Origin: Ascidiaceihabitans sp047624005
Lineage (GTDB): Bacteria > Pseudomonadota > Alphaproteobacteria > Rhodobacterales > Rhodobacteraceae
Direction: 5' to 3'
Length of the DNA: 11,169 nt
Assembly (NCBI GenBank): GCA_047624005.1
Contig: JBLHPE010000084.1
Coordinates: 1-11,169 of the forward strand
Under the pieces are notes generated by a model. It ran no database searches. It worked only from the letters and a program-made list of their open reading frames with translations, and had not been told where the DNA came from. This document shows positions 1-6,524 of this stretch, piece after piece (position 1 is the first letter of the stretch; every line of letters starts with the position of its first letter). The position numbers were made by a program, and so were the translations under genes.

Positions 1-157
1 TTGACGTTTGAGAAGCCCCAATCGTCAAACAGGTTCACTAGATCTCAAAATGCACTCGGCTAAAGTCAGCGCAAAACACCCGCAACAAGCACCATTGCCG
101 CGAGAGCGGCTTCGTCCAAGTCCGCATAGCTGCCATGCAGGCATTCCCCCAACAAAC
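1..157. other. Non-coding stretch downstream of acpP
   Basis: This short stretch lies beyond the acpP terminator. In related bacteria fabF often follows acpP, so a fabF start may lie just outside the window, but nothing here reaches it. A 29-codon minus-strand frame (66-155, possible TTG start) has no ribosome binding site that I can see. I therefore call no gene here. Confidence 0.5.
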
Positions 158-194
158 AAAAACGGCGCCCCTTTCTGCAAAGGACGCCGTTTTT
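158..194 (-). terminator. Rho-independent terminator of acpP
   Basis: The arms AAAAACGGCG (158-167) and CGCCGTTTTT (185-194) are exact reverse complements. An inner CCTTT/AAAGG stem closes a short CTGC loop. Read on the minus strand, the hairpin ends in a run of T followed by GTTTGTT, about 25 bases after the acpP stop codon. The A/T arms are symmetrical, so it could also stop transcription from the other side. Confidence 0.9.
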
Positions 195-219
195 AATCTC
201 TCAACCGATCCTTAAAGGA

Positions 220-453
220 TCAGGAAGCTTTCGTGATGAAGCCAACCGCATCGCCGAAGCTTTGGATTGTTTCTGCTGCGTCATCAGGAATTTCGATGCC
301 GAACTCTTCTTCGAACGCCATTACCAGCTCAACTGTGTCGAGGCTGTCAGCGCCAAGATCGTCGATGAAAGACGCGCCTTCAACAACTTTAGCTTCTTCA
401 ACACCAAGGTGCTCTACAACGATCTTTTTAACGCGGTCTGCAATGTCGCTCAT
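220..453 (-). CDS. acpP: Acyl carrier protein AcpP
   Basis: This is the acyl carrier protein of type II fatty acid synthesis, a cytosolic protein that holds growing acyl chains as thioesters on a 4'-phosphopantetheine arm. The 77-residue length, strong acidity and four-helix pattern fit the family. The attachment serine is S37 in the motif GADSLD (residues 34-39), which holo-ACP synthase would modify. I chose the ATG at 453 because the protein then begins MSDIADRV like other ACPs and a GAGGAC ribosome binding site lies about eight bases upstream. The in-frame ATG five codons earlier overlaps that site and is unlikely to be used. The gene is last in the fab cluster, separated from fabG by a long spacer and followed by a strong terminator, which fits separate high-level expression of ACP. 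Confidence 0.97.
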   Translation of the reverse strand: MSDIADRVKKIVVEHLGVEEAKVVEGASFIDDLGADSLDTVELVMAFEEEFGIEIPDDAAETIQSFGDAVGFITKAS

Positions 454-524
454 ACTCAAAGTCCTCATTCGTGTGGGTCAAATTAACCCAGATTTTTGTG
501 GCACCCGTCTTAGGGCACCTTGGT

Positions 525-546
525 CTTGCCCCGAAGGGCGCTCAAG
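525..546 (-). promoter_or_regulatory. UUCG tetraloop hairpin in the fabG-acpP spacer
   Basis: On the minus strand GCCC-TTCG-GGGC forms a four-pair stem closed by a C(UUCG)G tetraloop, with weaker CTT/AAG pairing outside it. It lies about 70-95 bases before the acpP start. No T run follows, so it is not a standard terminator. It may be a processing or stability element in the acpP leader; that role is inference. Confidence 0.45.
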
Positions 547-606
547 CTGCGTAAGAATAACACAGCCGACCAAGCGGTATGTCCCGCTGTGATCAATTCT
601 GCGCCG

Positions 607-634
607 CCTATAACACAGTCAACGCAGTTGGCAA
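607..634 (-). promoter_or_regulatory. Candidate acpP promoter
   Basis: On the minus strand TTGCCA (629-634), a 16-base spacer and TATAGG (607-612) resemble a sigma-70 promoter, with 5/6 and 4/6 consensus matches. It lies in the 225-base gap between fabG and acpP, which is far longer than the other gaps in this cluster. A second possible -35 box, TTGACT (617-622), overlaps it. This is a by-eye match and alphaproteobacterial promoters are degenerate. Confidence 0.35.
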
Positions 635-678
635 ATCATTTGCAACCCCTAGATATAAGGTCTGCGATCTGCCAGAGC

Positions 679-1416
679 CTACAACATGGCCATGCCGCCG
701 TTCACATGCAAGGTGGTGCCCGTTACGTAACCCGCCTCTGGCGAGGCTAAGTATAACACAGCACTGGCGATTTCCGCTGGGTCGCCCATACGGCCAGCGG
801 GAATTTGCGTCATGATTGCACCTTTTTGGTCGTCATTCAGCTTATCCGTCATTGCAGTGGCAATAAACCCCGGAGCCACTGCATTAACGGTGATTCCCCG
901 CGATGCAACTTCGTAAGCCAATGATTTAGACATGCCGATCATGCCCGCTTTGGACGCTGCGTAATTCGCCTGACCCGGATTGCCTGTTGCCCCAACGATG
1001 GACGAGATATTGACGATCCGCCCCCAGCGCGCCTTCATCATGCCGCGCATAACGCCTTTGCATAGCTTAAACGTCGCGGTCAGGTTCACGTTTAGTACGC
1101 TGGACCATTCATCATCCGACATGCGCATAAACAGGTTGTCGCGGGTGATGCCTGCGTTGTTGACAAGAATATCCACCGACCCCATTGCCGCTGTCGCCTG
1201 CTTTGGCAGCTCACCAACCGCGTCCATATCGCTAAGGTTACACGGCAACACAAAAGCCCGTTCGCCCAGTTCTGCGGCCAAGGCTTCAAGCGGTTCAACC
1301 CGTGTGCCACTTAGGCCCACAGTTGCGCCCGCAGCATGTAAGGTGCGCGCGATATCCGCACCGATACCGCCAGAGGCGCCTGTGACCAATGCGTTTTTAC
1401 CTGTTAAATCAAACAT
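679..1416 (-). CDS. fabG: 3-oxoacyl-[acyl-carrier-protein] reductase FabG
   Basis: This NADPH-dependent reductase converts 3-oxoacyl-ACP to (R)-3-hydroxyacyl-ACP, the first reduction in each elongation cycle. The 245-residue protein is a classical short-chain dehydrogenase of normal FabG length. The nucleotide-binding motif TGASGGIG is at residues 12-19 and the NNAG motif at 86-89. The catalytic set is N111, S139, Y152 and K156 (YAASK). The C-terminal YVTGTTLHVNGG segment (230-241) is typical of FabG. The ATG at 1416 is preceded by AAGGAAG. The gene follows the membrane-protein gene by 25 bases, so it is probably co-transcribed with it and with fabD. Confidence 0.97.
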   Translation of the reverse strand: MFDLTGKNALVTGASGGIGADIARTLHAAGATVGLSGTRVEPLEALAAELGERAFVLPCNLSDMDAVGELPKQATAAMGSVDILVNNAGITRDNLFMRMSDDEWSSVLNVNLTATFKLCKGVMRGMMKARWGRIVNISSIVGATGNPGQANYAASKAGMIGMSKSLAYEVASRGITVNAVAPGFIATAMTDKLNDDQKGAIMTQIPAGRMGDPAEIASAVLYLASPEAGYVTGTTLHVNGGMAML

Positions 1417-1441
1417 TTATTCTTCCTTATTCTTTTATTCT

Positions 1442-1837
1442 TCACACCAAAGGTGCGCGTTCGCCCAAAACCCAACGCACCACATCGATAAAATCAAACA
1501 CAAGCGAGATGCAGATAATTGTTGTGATGAACCAGATAATACGACGCGGCCAGTTTGGCATATCACCACGCGCCTGCTGCACCATGAGGAACACAACGAT
1601 GGGCACCCATAGGATCAGATGCGGCAGGCCTAGCAATTTAACGTATCCCATCGCATCAAACATCCTTTGGATGCCAAAAGCAGCCAATATGCTAGCAATA
1701 AAGGTGATTATACCCGCCTTACGGCTGGCTTTCCAAATCAACAGGACCAGCGGCGCAACGAAGGCACCTGCCACCAATATATACACCCATATAGCGACCC
1801 ACTCGGGTTGCAGGGCCATTGCTTCTTCTAGGGTCAT
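1442..1837 (-). CDS. Four-helix membrane protein of unknown function between fabD and fabG
   Basis: I do not recognise this 131-residue protein. Four hydrophobic segments are visible at about residues 13-35, 41-59, 68-88 and 98-121, with a basic loop between the first two (WKASRKAG) and another before the fourth (NWPRR). I see no signal peptide, metal motif or catalytic motif. Its ATG follows the fabD TAA with no base between (TAAATG), and its GGAGG ribosome binding site lies inside the end of fabD, five bases before the start. This indicates translational coupling. fabG follows after 25 bases. The position suggests a role near lipid or membrane synthesis, but that rests only on context. Sequence homology may place it in an uncharacterised Rhodobacterales family. 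Confidence 0.85.
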   Translation of the reverse strand: MTLEEAMALQPEWVAIWVYILVAGAFVAPLVLLIWKASRKAGIITFIASILAAFGIQRMFDAMGYVKLLGLPHLILWVPIVVFLMVQQARGDMPNWPRRIIWFITTIICISLVFDFIDVVRWVLGERAPLV

Positions 1838-2770
1838 TTAAGCCTCCAAAGCTGCGGCGATATCTGCAGAGGTACCAATATTACGCGATGTGATGCTGCG
1901 ATCAATACGGCGGATCATGCCGGACAAGGCTTTGCCAGCGCCAATTTCCCAAATATCTGTTACACCATTCGCGGCCATCCAAGACACGCTTTCACGCCAG
2001 CGCACCGATCCTGTGACCTGCTCGACCAACAATGCGGCGATCACATCACCACTATCGACCGCCTCAGCCCGCACATTTGCGACCAATGGAACGGCTGGGG
2101 TATTAATCGTAACTTGTGCCAAAGCTTCGGCCATCACTGCTGCTGCGGGTTCCATCAATGCACAGTGGAACGGTGCGGAGACCGGTAATAGAACAGCTCG
2201 TTTTGCGCCTTTTTCCTTTGCAATGATCAAAGCACGTTCAACCGCGCCTTTATGACCAGAAATCACAACCTGACCCGGATCATTGTCATTTGCGGCCTGA
2301 CACACCTCGCCCTGCGCAGCCTCTGCTGCAACCTCAGTTGCTGCTGCAAAATCCAAACCCAACAACGCGGCCATTGCGCCAATGCCGACAGGCACCGCCT
2401 CTTGCATGGCTTTGCCACGGATACGCAGCAATCGGGCAGTATCAGCGACAGAAATCGCCCCAGTCGCAGCCAATGCCGAATATTCACCCAGCGAATGACC
2501 AGCCACAAAGCTGGCACGGTCTAACGCGATACCTTCCGCCTCAAGCGCACGCATCGCCGCCAAAGACGTCGCCATCAAGGCAGGTTGCGCGTTTTGGGTT
2601 AGGGTCAGCGTGTCTTGATCACCATTCCAAATCAAGTCTGATAGCTTTTCGCCCAAAGCGTCATCAACTTCCTCAAATACCGCACGCGCAGCTGGATAAG
2701 CGTCGGCCAGATCGCGGCCCATGCCAATGGTCTGTGCCCCTTGGCCCGGAAATACAAAAGCGGTTGTCAT
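1838..2770 (-). CDS. fabD: Malonyl-CoA:ACP transacylase FabD
   Basis: This enzyme moves malonyl from coenzyme A to the ACP phosphopantetheine arm and so supplies the extender unit for fatty acid synthesis in the cytosol. The 310 residues match the usual length of about 309. The N-terminal FPGQGAQ motif (7-13) contributes to the oxyanion hole. The nucleophile is S93 in GHSLG (91-95), R118 is placed to bind the malonyl carboxylate, and H202 in APFH is the catalytic histidine. A GGGGAG ribosome binding site precedes the ATG at 2770. It is the first gene of the minus-strand cluster and is divergent from the cytochrome b561-YceI fusion, so its promoter should lie in 2771-2949. Confidence 0.97.
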   Translation of the reverse strand: MTTAFVFPGQGAQTIGMGRDLADAYPAARAVFEEVDDALGEKLSDLIWNGDQDTLTLTQNAQPALMATSLAAMRALEAEGIALDRASFVAGHSLGEYSALAATGAISVADTARLLRIRGKAMQEAVPVGIGAMAALLGLDFAAATEVAAEAAQGEVCQAANDNDPGQVVISGHKGAVERALIIAKEKGAKRAVLLPVSAPFHCALMEPAAAVMAEALAQVTINTPAVPLVANVRAEAVDSGDVIAALLVEQVTGSVRWRESVSWMAANGVTDIWEIGAGKALSGMIRRIDRSITSRNIGTSADIAAALEA

Positions 2771-2906
2771 ATGGTCTGCTCCCCATTGATATGTGTTAAC
2801 ATTGGTTTAGACGTCCCGCCTGCCCCACACAAGCCAACACAGAAATGCAGGCTGGATGTGCATTACATGGCCTTGCGCACACGCTATTGAATAAGGTTGA
2901 ATGCAC

Positions 2907-2926
2907 AGGTGTTACCTCTCGGAGGT
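2907..2926 (+). promoter_or_regulatory. Overlapping short inverted repeats before the b561-YceI gene
   Basis: Blocks AGGT (2907-2910), ACCT (2914-2917) and AGGT (2923-2926) alternate. The middle block can pair with either neighbour, giving AGGT-GTT-ACCT or ACCTC-TCG-GAGGT. They end about 24 bases before the start codon of the fusion gene and could be an operator or alternative leader hairpins. The arms are short, so chance is a real possibility. Confidence 0.25.
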
Positions 2927-2949
2927 TAAACAGCAACAAAGGATCAACA

Positions 2950-4137
2950 ATGTCACGCAGCAACACCAACCATAGCTACGGAAGCGTCGCCAAAACTTTT
3001 CACTGGCTGACAGCATTGTTGATTATCACGCTGATCGCGCTTGGGATCATTGCCAACGGGATGGCCTATGACACGTCAGAACAATTGGCCCGTAAGGCAT
3101 TCCTGTTCTCGATGCACAAAACCTTAGGTGTCACGATGTTCTTCGTGGCTTTGGCGCGGATCGGTTGGGCGTTCAAGCAACCAAAGCCGAATGGATTGCA
3201 CCCCGAACGCAAAGCCGAAAGCTGGTTGGCGGAAACGATACATTGGCTTTTGTATGGCTCACTGGTGATCGTCCCCCTGACAGGTTGGATACATCACGCA
3301 GCCAGCACGGGGTTTGCACCAATCTGGTGGCCCTTCGGTCAGAACCTGCCGTTTGTGGCCAAAAGCGAAAGCACGTCGGAGCTGTTTGCAGGGTTTCACA
3401 TCATATTTGAGCGGGTCTTGGCTGCTTCTATCTTATTGCACGTGGCTGGCGCGCTGAAACACCACTTTGTCGACAAGGACGCCACGCTGCGCCGGATGTG
3501 GTTCGGCGCATCCAACGCCCCCAAAACCACAGGCGAACACAGCACCATTCTACCACTCGGATCTGCGTTGATTGCGTGGGCCGTCGCATTGTTCATCGGC
3601 ACCGCTATTGGAGTTTTCGAACATGACGATCAAGTTCAAGAAACAACGGCCCTAGAGACTGTCGCGTCCGATTGGACCGTTCAATCCGGCGCAATTTCGA
3701 TCAAGATCGACCAATTTGGCAGCGAAGTTACGGGCAGTTTCGAAGACTGGACAGCGGCGATCACCTTTGACCCAGACACAGGGCTTGGAACAACCGAAGT
3801 CACAATCGCGATTACGTCACTCACCCTTGGGTCTGTCACATCACAAGCCTTAGGGCCTGATTTCTTTGACACGGCGACCTTCCCAACAGCAGTGTTTACC
3901 ACTGATCTTACCCCAACCGCCGATGGGCACATGGCGTCAGGCACATTGCAGATCCGGGATAAAACCCTTCCGATTGAGATGCCGTTTGCCCTGTCCACAG
4001 CGGACGGGGTTACTTCAATGCAGGCAATGACCACATTGAACCGATTAGACTTTGATATTGGTAAAGGTATGGGTGACGAAAGCAGCCTTAAGTTCCCTGT
4101 AGACGTTCAAATCACATTAACCGCCACACCAAACTAA
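2950..4137 (+). CDS. Cytochrome b561 fused to a YceI domain
   Basis: This 395-residue protein joins two domains. Residues about 8-185 are a bacterial cytochrome b561 with four membrane helices (about 17-38, 55-75, 96-117, 147-170). H18, H56, H150 and H164 lie in those helices and are the likely ligands of two b hemes that exchange electrons with quinone. A fifth helix at about 200-222 should carry the chain back across the membrane. Residues about 240-395 form a YceI-like beta-barrel of the family that binds isoprenoid or quinone lipids, here expected on the periplasmic side. In E. coli yceI and the b561-type yceJ are neighbours, so the fusion matches a known partnership. I chose the ATG at 2950 because AAAGGA precedes it and the upstream residues do not resemble the family. 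The gene is divergent from fabD and convergent with a separate YceI gene. Confidence 0.9.
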   Translation: MSRSNTNHSYGSVAKTFHWLTALLIITLIALGIIANGMAYDTSEQLARKAFLFSMHKTLGVTMFFVALARIGWAFKQPKPNGLHPERKAESWLAETIHWLLYGSLVIVPLTGWIHHAASTGFAPIWWPFGQNLPFVAKSESTSELFAGFHIIFERVLAASILLHVAGALKHHFVDKDATLRRMWFGASNAPKTTGEHSTILPLGSALIAWAVALFIGTAIGVFEHDDQVQETTALETVASDWTVQSGAISIKIDQFGSEVTGSFEDWTAAITFDPDTGLGTTEVTIAITSLTLGSVTSQALGPDFFDTATFPTAVFTTDLTPTADGHMASGTLQIRDKTLPIEMPFALSTADGVTSMQAMTTLNRLDFDIGKGMGDESSLKFPVDVQITLTATPN

Positions 4138-4180
4138 TCCTGAATCTCTTTGACAAAAGACACTTAATCCAACCGCACGT

Positions 4181-4213
4181 AAAAAAAGGGCCGCCTAGCA
4201 TAACAGGCGGCCC
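4181..4213 (-). terminator. Rho-independent terminator of yceI
   Basis: A perfect nine-pair stem, GGGCCGCCT (4188-4196) with AGGCGGCCC (4205-4213), closes an eight-base loop. On the minus strand it is followed by seven T (4181-4187), so it serves yceI. On the plus strand only TAAGATTATTC follows, so it may stop the convergent fusion gene less well. Confidence 0.93.
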
Positions 4214-4238
4214 TAAGATTATTCAATAACGCGCAGGC

Positions 4239-4808
4239 TTATTCAGCCTTCATCGCCTCAATCGAAATTATCACGTCAACTTCGTCGCTTACGTACGGTG
4301 CAAACGCACCCAAGCCAAAGTCTGAACGCAGCAAAGTAAGTGTCGCATCAAAACCGGCCCAATCTTTTTGCGCTTGTGGGTGCGTGCCAACTTTGTTCAG
4401 CGTCGCGTCAAGAACAACAGACTTTGTCACGTCGTTCATTGTCAGATCGCCCGTGATGTTGGCCGTTGTATCACCCGTTGTCTCGATAGATGTGGACGTG
4501 AACGTGATCATGTCACCCTCAGCCGCACCAAAGAAATCACCAGACATAAAGTGACCTTCGCGCTTTTCCCAACCTGTAAACATGCTCATCACTGGCATAG
4601 AAACGGATACAGAAGAGTTGGCTGCATTTTCTTGGTCAAAAGCGATTTCGCCTTCAAAACCCGAGAACATTCCGTGGGTCGTTGAGAACCCAAGGTGGTT
4701 GTATGAAAAGATAACCTGGCTGTGGCTTGCATCCAGAACGTATTTGTCTGCAGCGGCGGCGAAAGTGGCTGTGCTGGCCAAAGCGGCAGCAAGAAAGAAG
4801 GATTTCAT
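4239..4808 (-). CDS. Exported YceI-family protein
   Basis: YceI proteins are periplasmic lipocalin-like beta-barrels that bind polyisoprenoid or quinone-like lipids. The cellular role of this one is unknown. The 189-residue precursor starts with a Sec signal peptide (basic K2, hydrophobic stretch, likely cleavage after the alanine run near residue 20, before DKYVLDASHS). The opening of the mature part, with its HSQVIFSYNHLG and FEGEI segments, and the strand-rich body are typical of the family. The ATG at 4808 has GGAG nine bases upstream and gives the signal peptide; an open frame runs further upstream but has no signal-like start. It is convergent with the b561-YceI fusion, so the region has two YceI domains, one free and one tethered to a cytochrome. 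Confidence 0.93.
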   Translation of the reverse strand: MKSFFLAAALASTATFAAAADKYVLDASHSQVIFSYNHLGFSTTHGMFSGFEGEIAFDQENAANSSVSVSMPVMSMFTGWEKREGHFMSGDFFGAAEGDMITFTSTSIETTGDTTANITGDLTMNDVTKSVVLDATLNKVGTHPQAQKDWAGFDATLTLLRSDFGLGAFAPYVSDEVDVIISIEAMKAE

Positions 4809-4841
4809 GGCATTAAGCTCCGTTTTTTTTAAACATGAACT

Positions 4842-4871
4842 ATAATGTGGGTTTTTTGGGGCTGTGCGCAA
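4842..4871 (-). promoter_or_regulatory. Candidate yceI promoter with TGCGCA repeat
   Basis: On the minus strand TTGCGC (4866-4871), an 18-base spacer and CATTAT (4842-4847) form a weak sigma-70-like promoter about 35 bases before the yceI start. The -35 box overlaps two copies of the self-complementary hexamer TGCGCA (4865-4870 and 4873-4878), which could be an operator. This is a by-eye call. Confidence 0.35.
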
Positions 4872-4965
4872 CTGCGCAGAGTTCAACAAGTTGTGCGCGC
4901 CAGCGAACAGAATAATCGAGGCGCCCACGGTGTTGTGACTTATAGATGCGTTTTTGCGGGCGCAG

Positions 4966-5469
4966 TTATAGCTTTCCCGCATCCGCCAAGCTGCCCATCA
5001 AGCTGCGGCGCATTTGTGGATCGCTTAAAGCAACTTCGGCCAGCATTACATTGTCTTGGTCCCAAAGTGTTACATGTGCCCCATTAATTTCGGCGCGGTC
5101 CAGATCAACAAACTTACAAGACTGAACACATTCAAAACGTTTGCCATTGCGGCGTACCAAGCGGATTTCGCGGCGAACTGTGTCGATTTGAACTTCTGGC
5201 GCAGTTGGCTTCTTGGCCTGTTGGGTAAGTGAGAAGCCCATGAATGCTGCTGTCAGGGACAAAACCAATTTCATGAGCATAACGTCACCAGACAATTCTG
5301 ACCCCGGTATGACCCACAACCCGACTGCTGCCAAAATTAGCGCCGCGCCCAAAATGCTTTGACCACCACGTACCATAAGGCGTCCGCCATCCAGCGTATG
5401 AACAGGGCTGGCATCAGTGTCGTTCAGTGGCGTTGCGGTGTCGTGCATAAAGTCAGTAACAGCGGTCAT
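4966..5469 (-). CDS. Two-helix membrane protein of unknown function
   Basis: I do not recognise this 167-residue protein. After a polar N-terminal stretch, two hydrophobic helices form a hairpin at about residues 38-57 and 64-82. The C-terminal half is soluble and strand-rich and contains the repeated basic pattern VRREIRLVRRNGKR. This layout resembles small membrane-anchored proteins with a PH-like domain, but that is a guess from pattern only. The ATG at 5469 is preceded by GGGAG eight bases upstream, which favours it over an in-frame ATG 20 codons earlier. The gene is divergent from the GNAT acetyltransferase and lies 157 bases upstream of yceI on the same strand. Co-transcription with yceI is possible, but yceI seems to have its own promoter. 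Confidence 0.8.
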   Translation of the reverse strand: MTAVTDFMHDTATPLNDTDASPVHTLDGGRLMVRGGQSILGAALILAAVGLWVIPGSELSGDVMLMKLVLSLTAAFMGFSLTQQAKKPTAPEVQIDTVRREIRLVRRNGKRFECVQSCKFVDLDRAEINGAHVTLWDQDNVMLAEVALSDPQMRRSLMGSLADAGKL

Positions 5470-5505
5470 TTGGTGATCTCCCAGTACGATTGCTCTTGGA
5501 TGAGC

Positions 5506-5527
5506 GTTGACCCTAATTAAGGTTAAC
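5506..5527. promoter_or_regulatory. Near-palindromic candidate operator
   Basis: A 22-base near-palindrome has arms GTTGACC and GGTTAAC around an AT-rich centre (CTAATTAA). Nine of the eleven symmetric pairs match. It lies in the divergent region between the two-helix membrane protein and the acetyltransferase, 37 bases before the former's start, a usual place for a dimeric repressor or activator site. No regulator gene is adjacent. Confidence 0.45.
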
Positions 5528-5676
5528 AATGCGACAGGAATTAGGCAGAGACTGGGCGATCACGCGGCATCTTGCGGCCGGATGTAGGGCAGACAAAATA
5601 AGCCGCCCTACCTTCTTCTTTATAACAGCTGCGATTACAGTGCTTTCAAATCGGTCGAAAATAGGAACTCTCAAAT

Positions 5677-6339
5677 ATGCTGGGCACTAAGATCGACCAA
5701 AGCCACTGGGCTTTTCCAGAAAAGACAACACTCCAAGGACAATACGTTACCCTTGAGCCATTATCGTTAAACCATCTGTCAAATTTATGGAACGAAGCAA
5801 AATCCGCACCTGATAGTTTTTCATATCTGCGCTACGGTCCTTTTGAGACTGCAGATGCACTGCGGCTGCTTTTGACAGATCTATCTTCACGCACAGACCA
5901 ACCGTTTTGGGCAGTCATCGACAGCACTGGTTCAGCGCGTGGTTGGCTGTCAATTTGTGATGTCGATCAAGATGCTGGTGCGTTTGAGATTGGCAGCATT
6001 TGGTTTGCTCCAGTTCTACAAGGCACCCGCGAAGGGCGTGAGGCTATTTTTTTACTAATGTGTTTGGGAATGGACACACATAAATACGAACGCCTTGTTT
6101 GGCGATGTCAGACGCAAAACGCGCCATCCTTCATAGCTGCGATAAACCTTGGGTTTCAGCATGAGGGAACATGGCGCAACGCGGCCATCCTAGATGGTTG
6201 GCAACGCGATATATCTTGGTTTTCAATTTTAAAAGCAGAATGGCCTGTATCTCGCGATGCCTTCATCAGTTGGCTCTCGGCCACAAACTTTGACAGCCGC
6301 GGACATCAAAAAGCAAAACTACAGGACTTACCCAAATAA
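5677..6339 (+). CDS. GNAT-family N-acetyltransferase (RimJ/RimL-like)
   Basis: This 220-residue cytosolic protein is predicted to move an acetyl group from acetyl-CoA to an amine. The fold order is visible: an N-terminal strand GQYVTLEPLSLNHL (21-34) typical of the RimJ/RimL branch, a central strand FEIGSIWFAP (103-112), then the acetyl-CoA pyrophosphate loop QGTREG (115-120) and its helix. The late segment RLVWRCQTQNAPSFIAAINLGF (139-160) is the usual alpha4 region ending in LGF before the last strands. The substrate cannot be read from the sequence: protein N-termini, small amines and antibiotics are all possible. AGGAA precedes the ATG. The coding sequence looks slightly richer in A and T than its neighbours, which weakly suggests a more mobile gene. 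It is upstream of rpsF with no terminator that I can see between them. Confidence 0.88.
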   Translation: MLGTKIDQSHWAFPEKTTLQGQYVTLEPLSLNHLSNLWNEAKSAPDSFSYLRYGPFETADALRLLLTDLSSRTDQPFWAVIDSTGSARGWLSICDVDQDAGAFEIGSIWFAPVLQGTREGREAIFLLMCLGMDTHKYERLVWRCQTQNAPSFIAAINLGFQHEGTWRNAAILDGWQRDISWFSILKAEWPVSRDAFISWLSATNFDSRGHQKAKLQDLPK

Positions 6340-6390
6340 AAGGCCGGTACGCGCCAAACCACCATATTATCACGGCACTCAACCGCCCCC

Positions 6391-6418
6391 TTGCACCACT
6401 CTCAAAACCCTGTATATC
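6391..6418 (+). promoter_or_regulatory. Candidate promoter of the rpsF operon
   Basis: TTGCAC (6391-6396), a 16-base spacer and TATATC (6413-6418) form a possible sigma-70 promoter in the 185-base gap before rpsF. Its transcript would start near 6425 and leave a leader of about 100 bases. The -35 box is a weak match; other TTG-containing options exist nearby. Confidence 0.35.
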
Positions 6419-6464
6419 GACATTTCCTTTGCACGACTTTTTAACCGCGCAGTCTCTCGTGGCA

Positions 6465-6504
6465 GGCCCGCAAAGGAATATATGGCCCGCCTTTGAAATG
6501 CGCC
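6465..6504 (+). promoter_or_regulatory. Folded rpsF leader, possible S6:S18 binding element
   Basis: CAAAGG (6471-6476) pairs with CCTTTG (6490-6495) around a 13-base loop that contains GGCCCG. Outside it, GGC (6465-6467) can pair with GCC (6502-6504) across an internal loop. Many bacteria autoregulate this operon through a leader structure with a conserved CCG that binds the S6:S18 pair. The position, about 20 bases before rpsF, and the CCG fit that idea, but I have not matched the full consensus. Confidence 0.4.
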
Positions 6505-6524
6505 TTGATATAAATGGAGCACAC

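Noticed and set aside
66..155. A 29-codon minus-strand reading frame with possible TTG start just after the acpP terminator
   Set aside because: The amino acid pattern looks faintly gene-like, but there is no ribosome binding site, the start codon is rare, and it begins beside the terminator T run.
8..196. Plus-strand open frame of 62 codons at the start of the window
   Set aside because: It runs through the acpP terminator hairpin and has no ribosome binding site or recognisable protein features.
980..1612. Long plus-strand open frame opposite fabG
   Set aside because: It is antisense to an unmistakable fabG and to the next gene, and its translation has no family features; it is a by-product of coding bias.
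2845..2949. A 35-codon N-terminal extension of the cytochrome b561-YceI protein
   Set aside because: The added residues do not resemble cytochrome b561 N-termini, and the ATG at 2950 has its own AAAGGA site.
4809..4982. N-terminal extension of YceI upstream of the signal peptide
   Set aside because: It would bury the signal peptide inside the protein, and the ATG at 4808 has its own ribosome binding site.
6429..6524. N-terminal extension of S6
   Set aside because: S6 proteins begin with the MPLYEH-like segment, and the upstream stretch is the structured leader.
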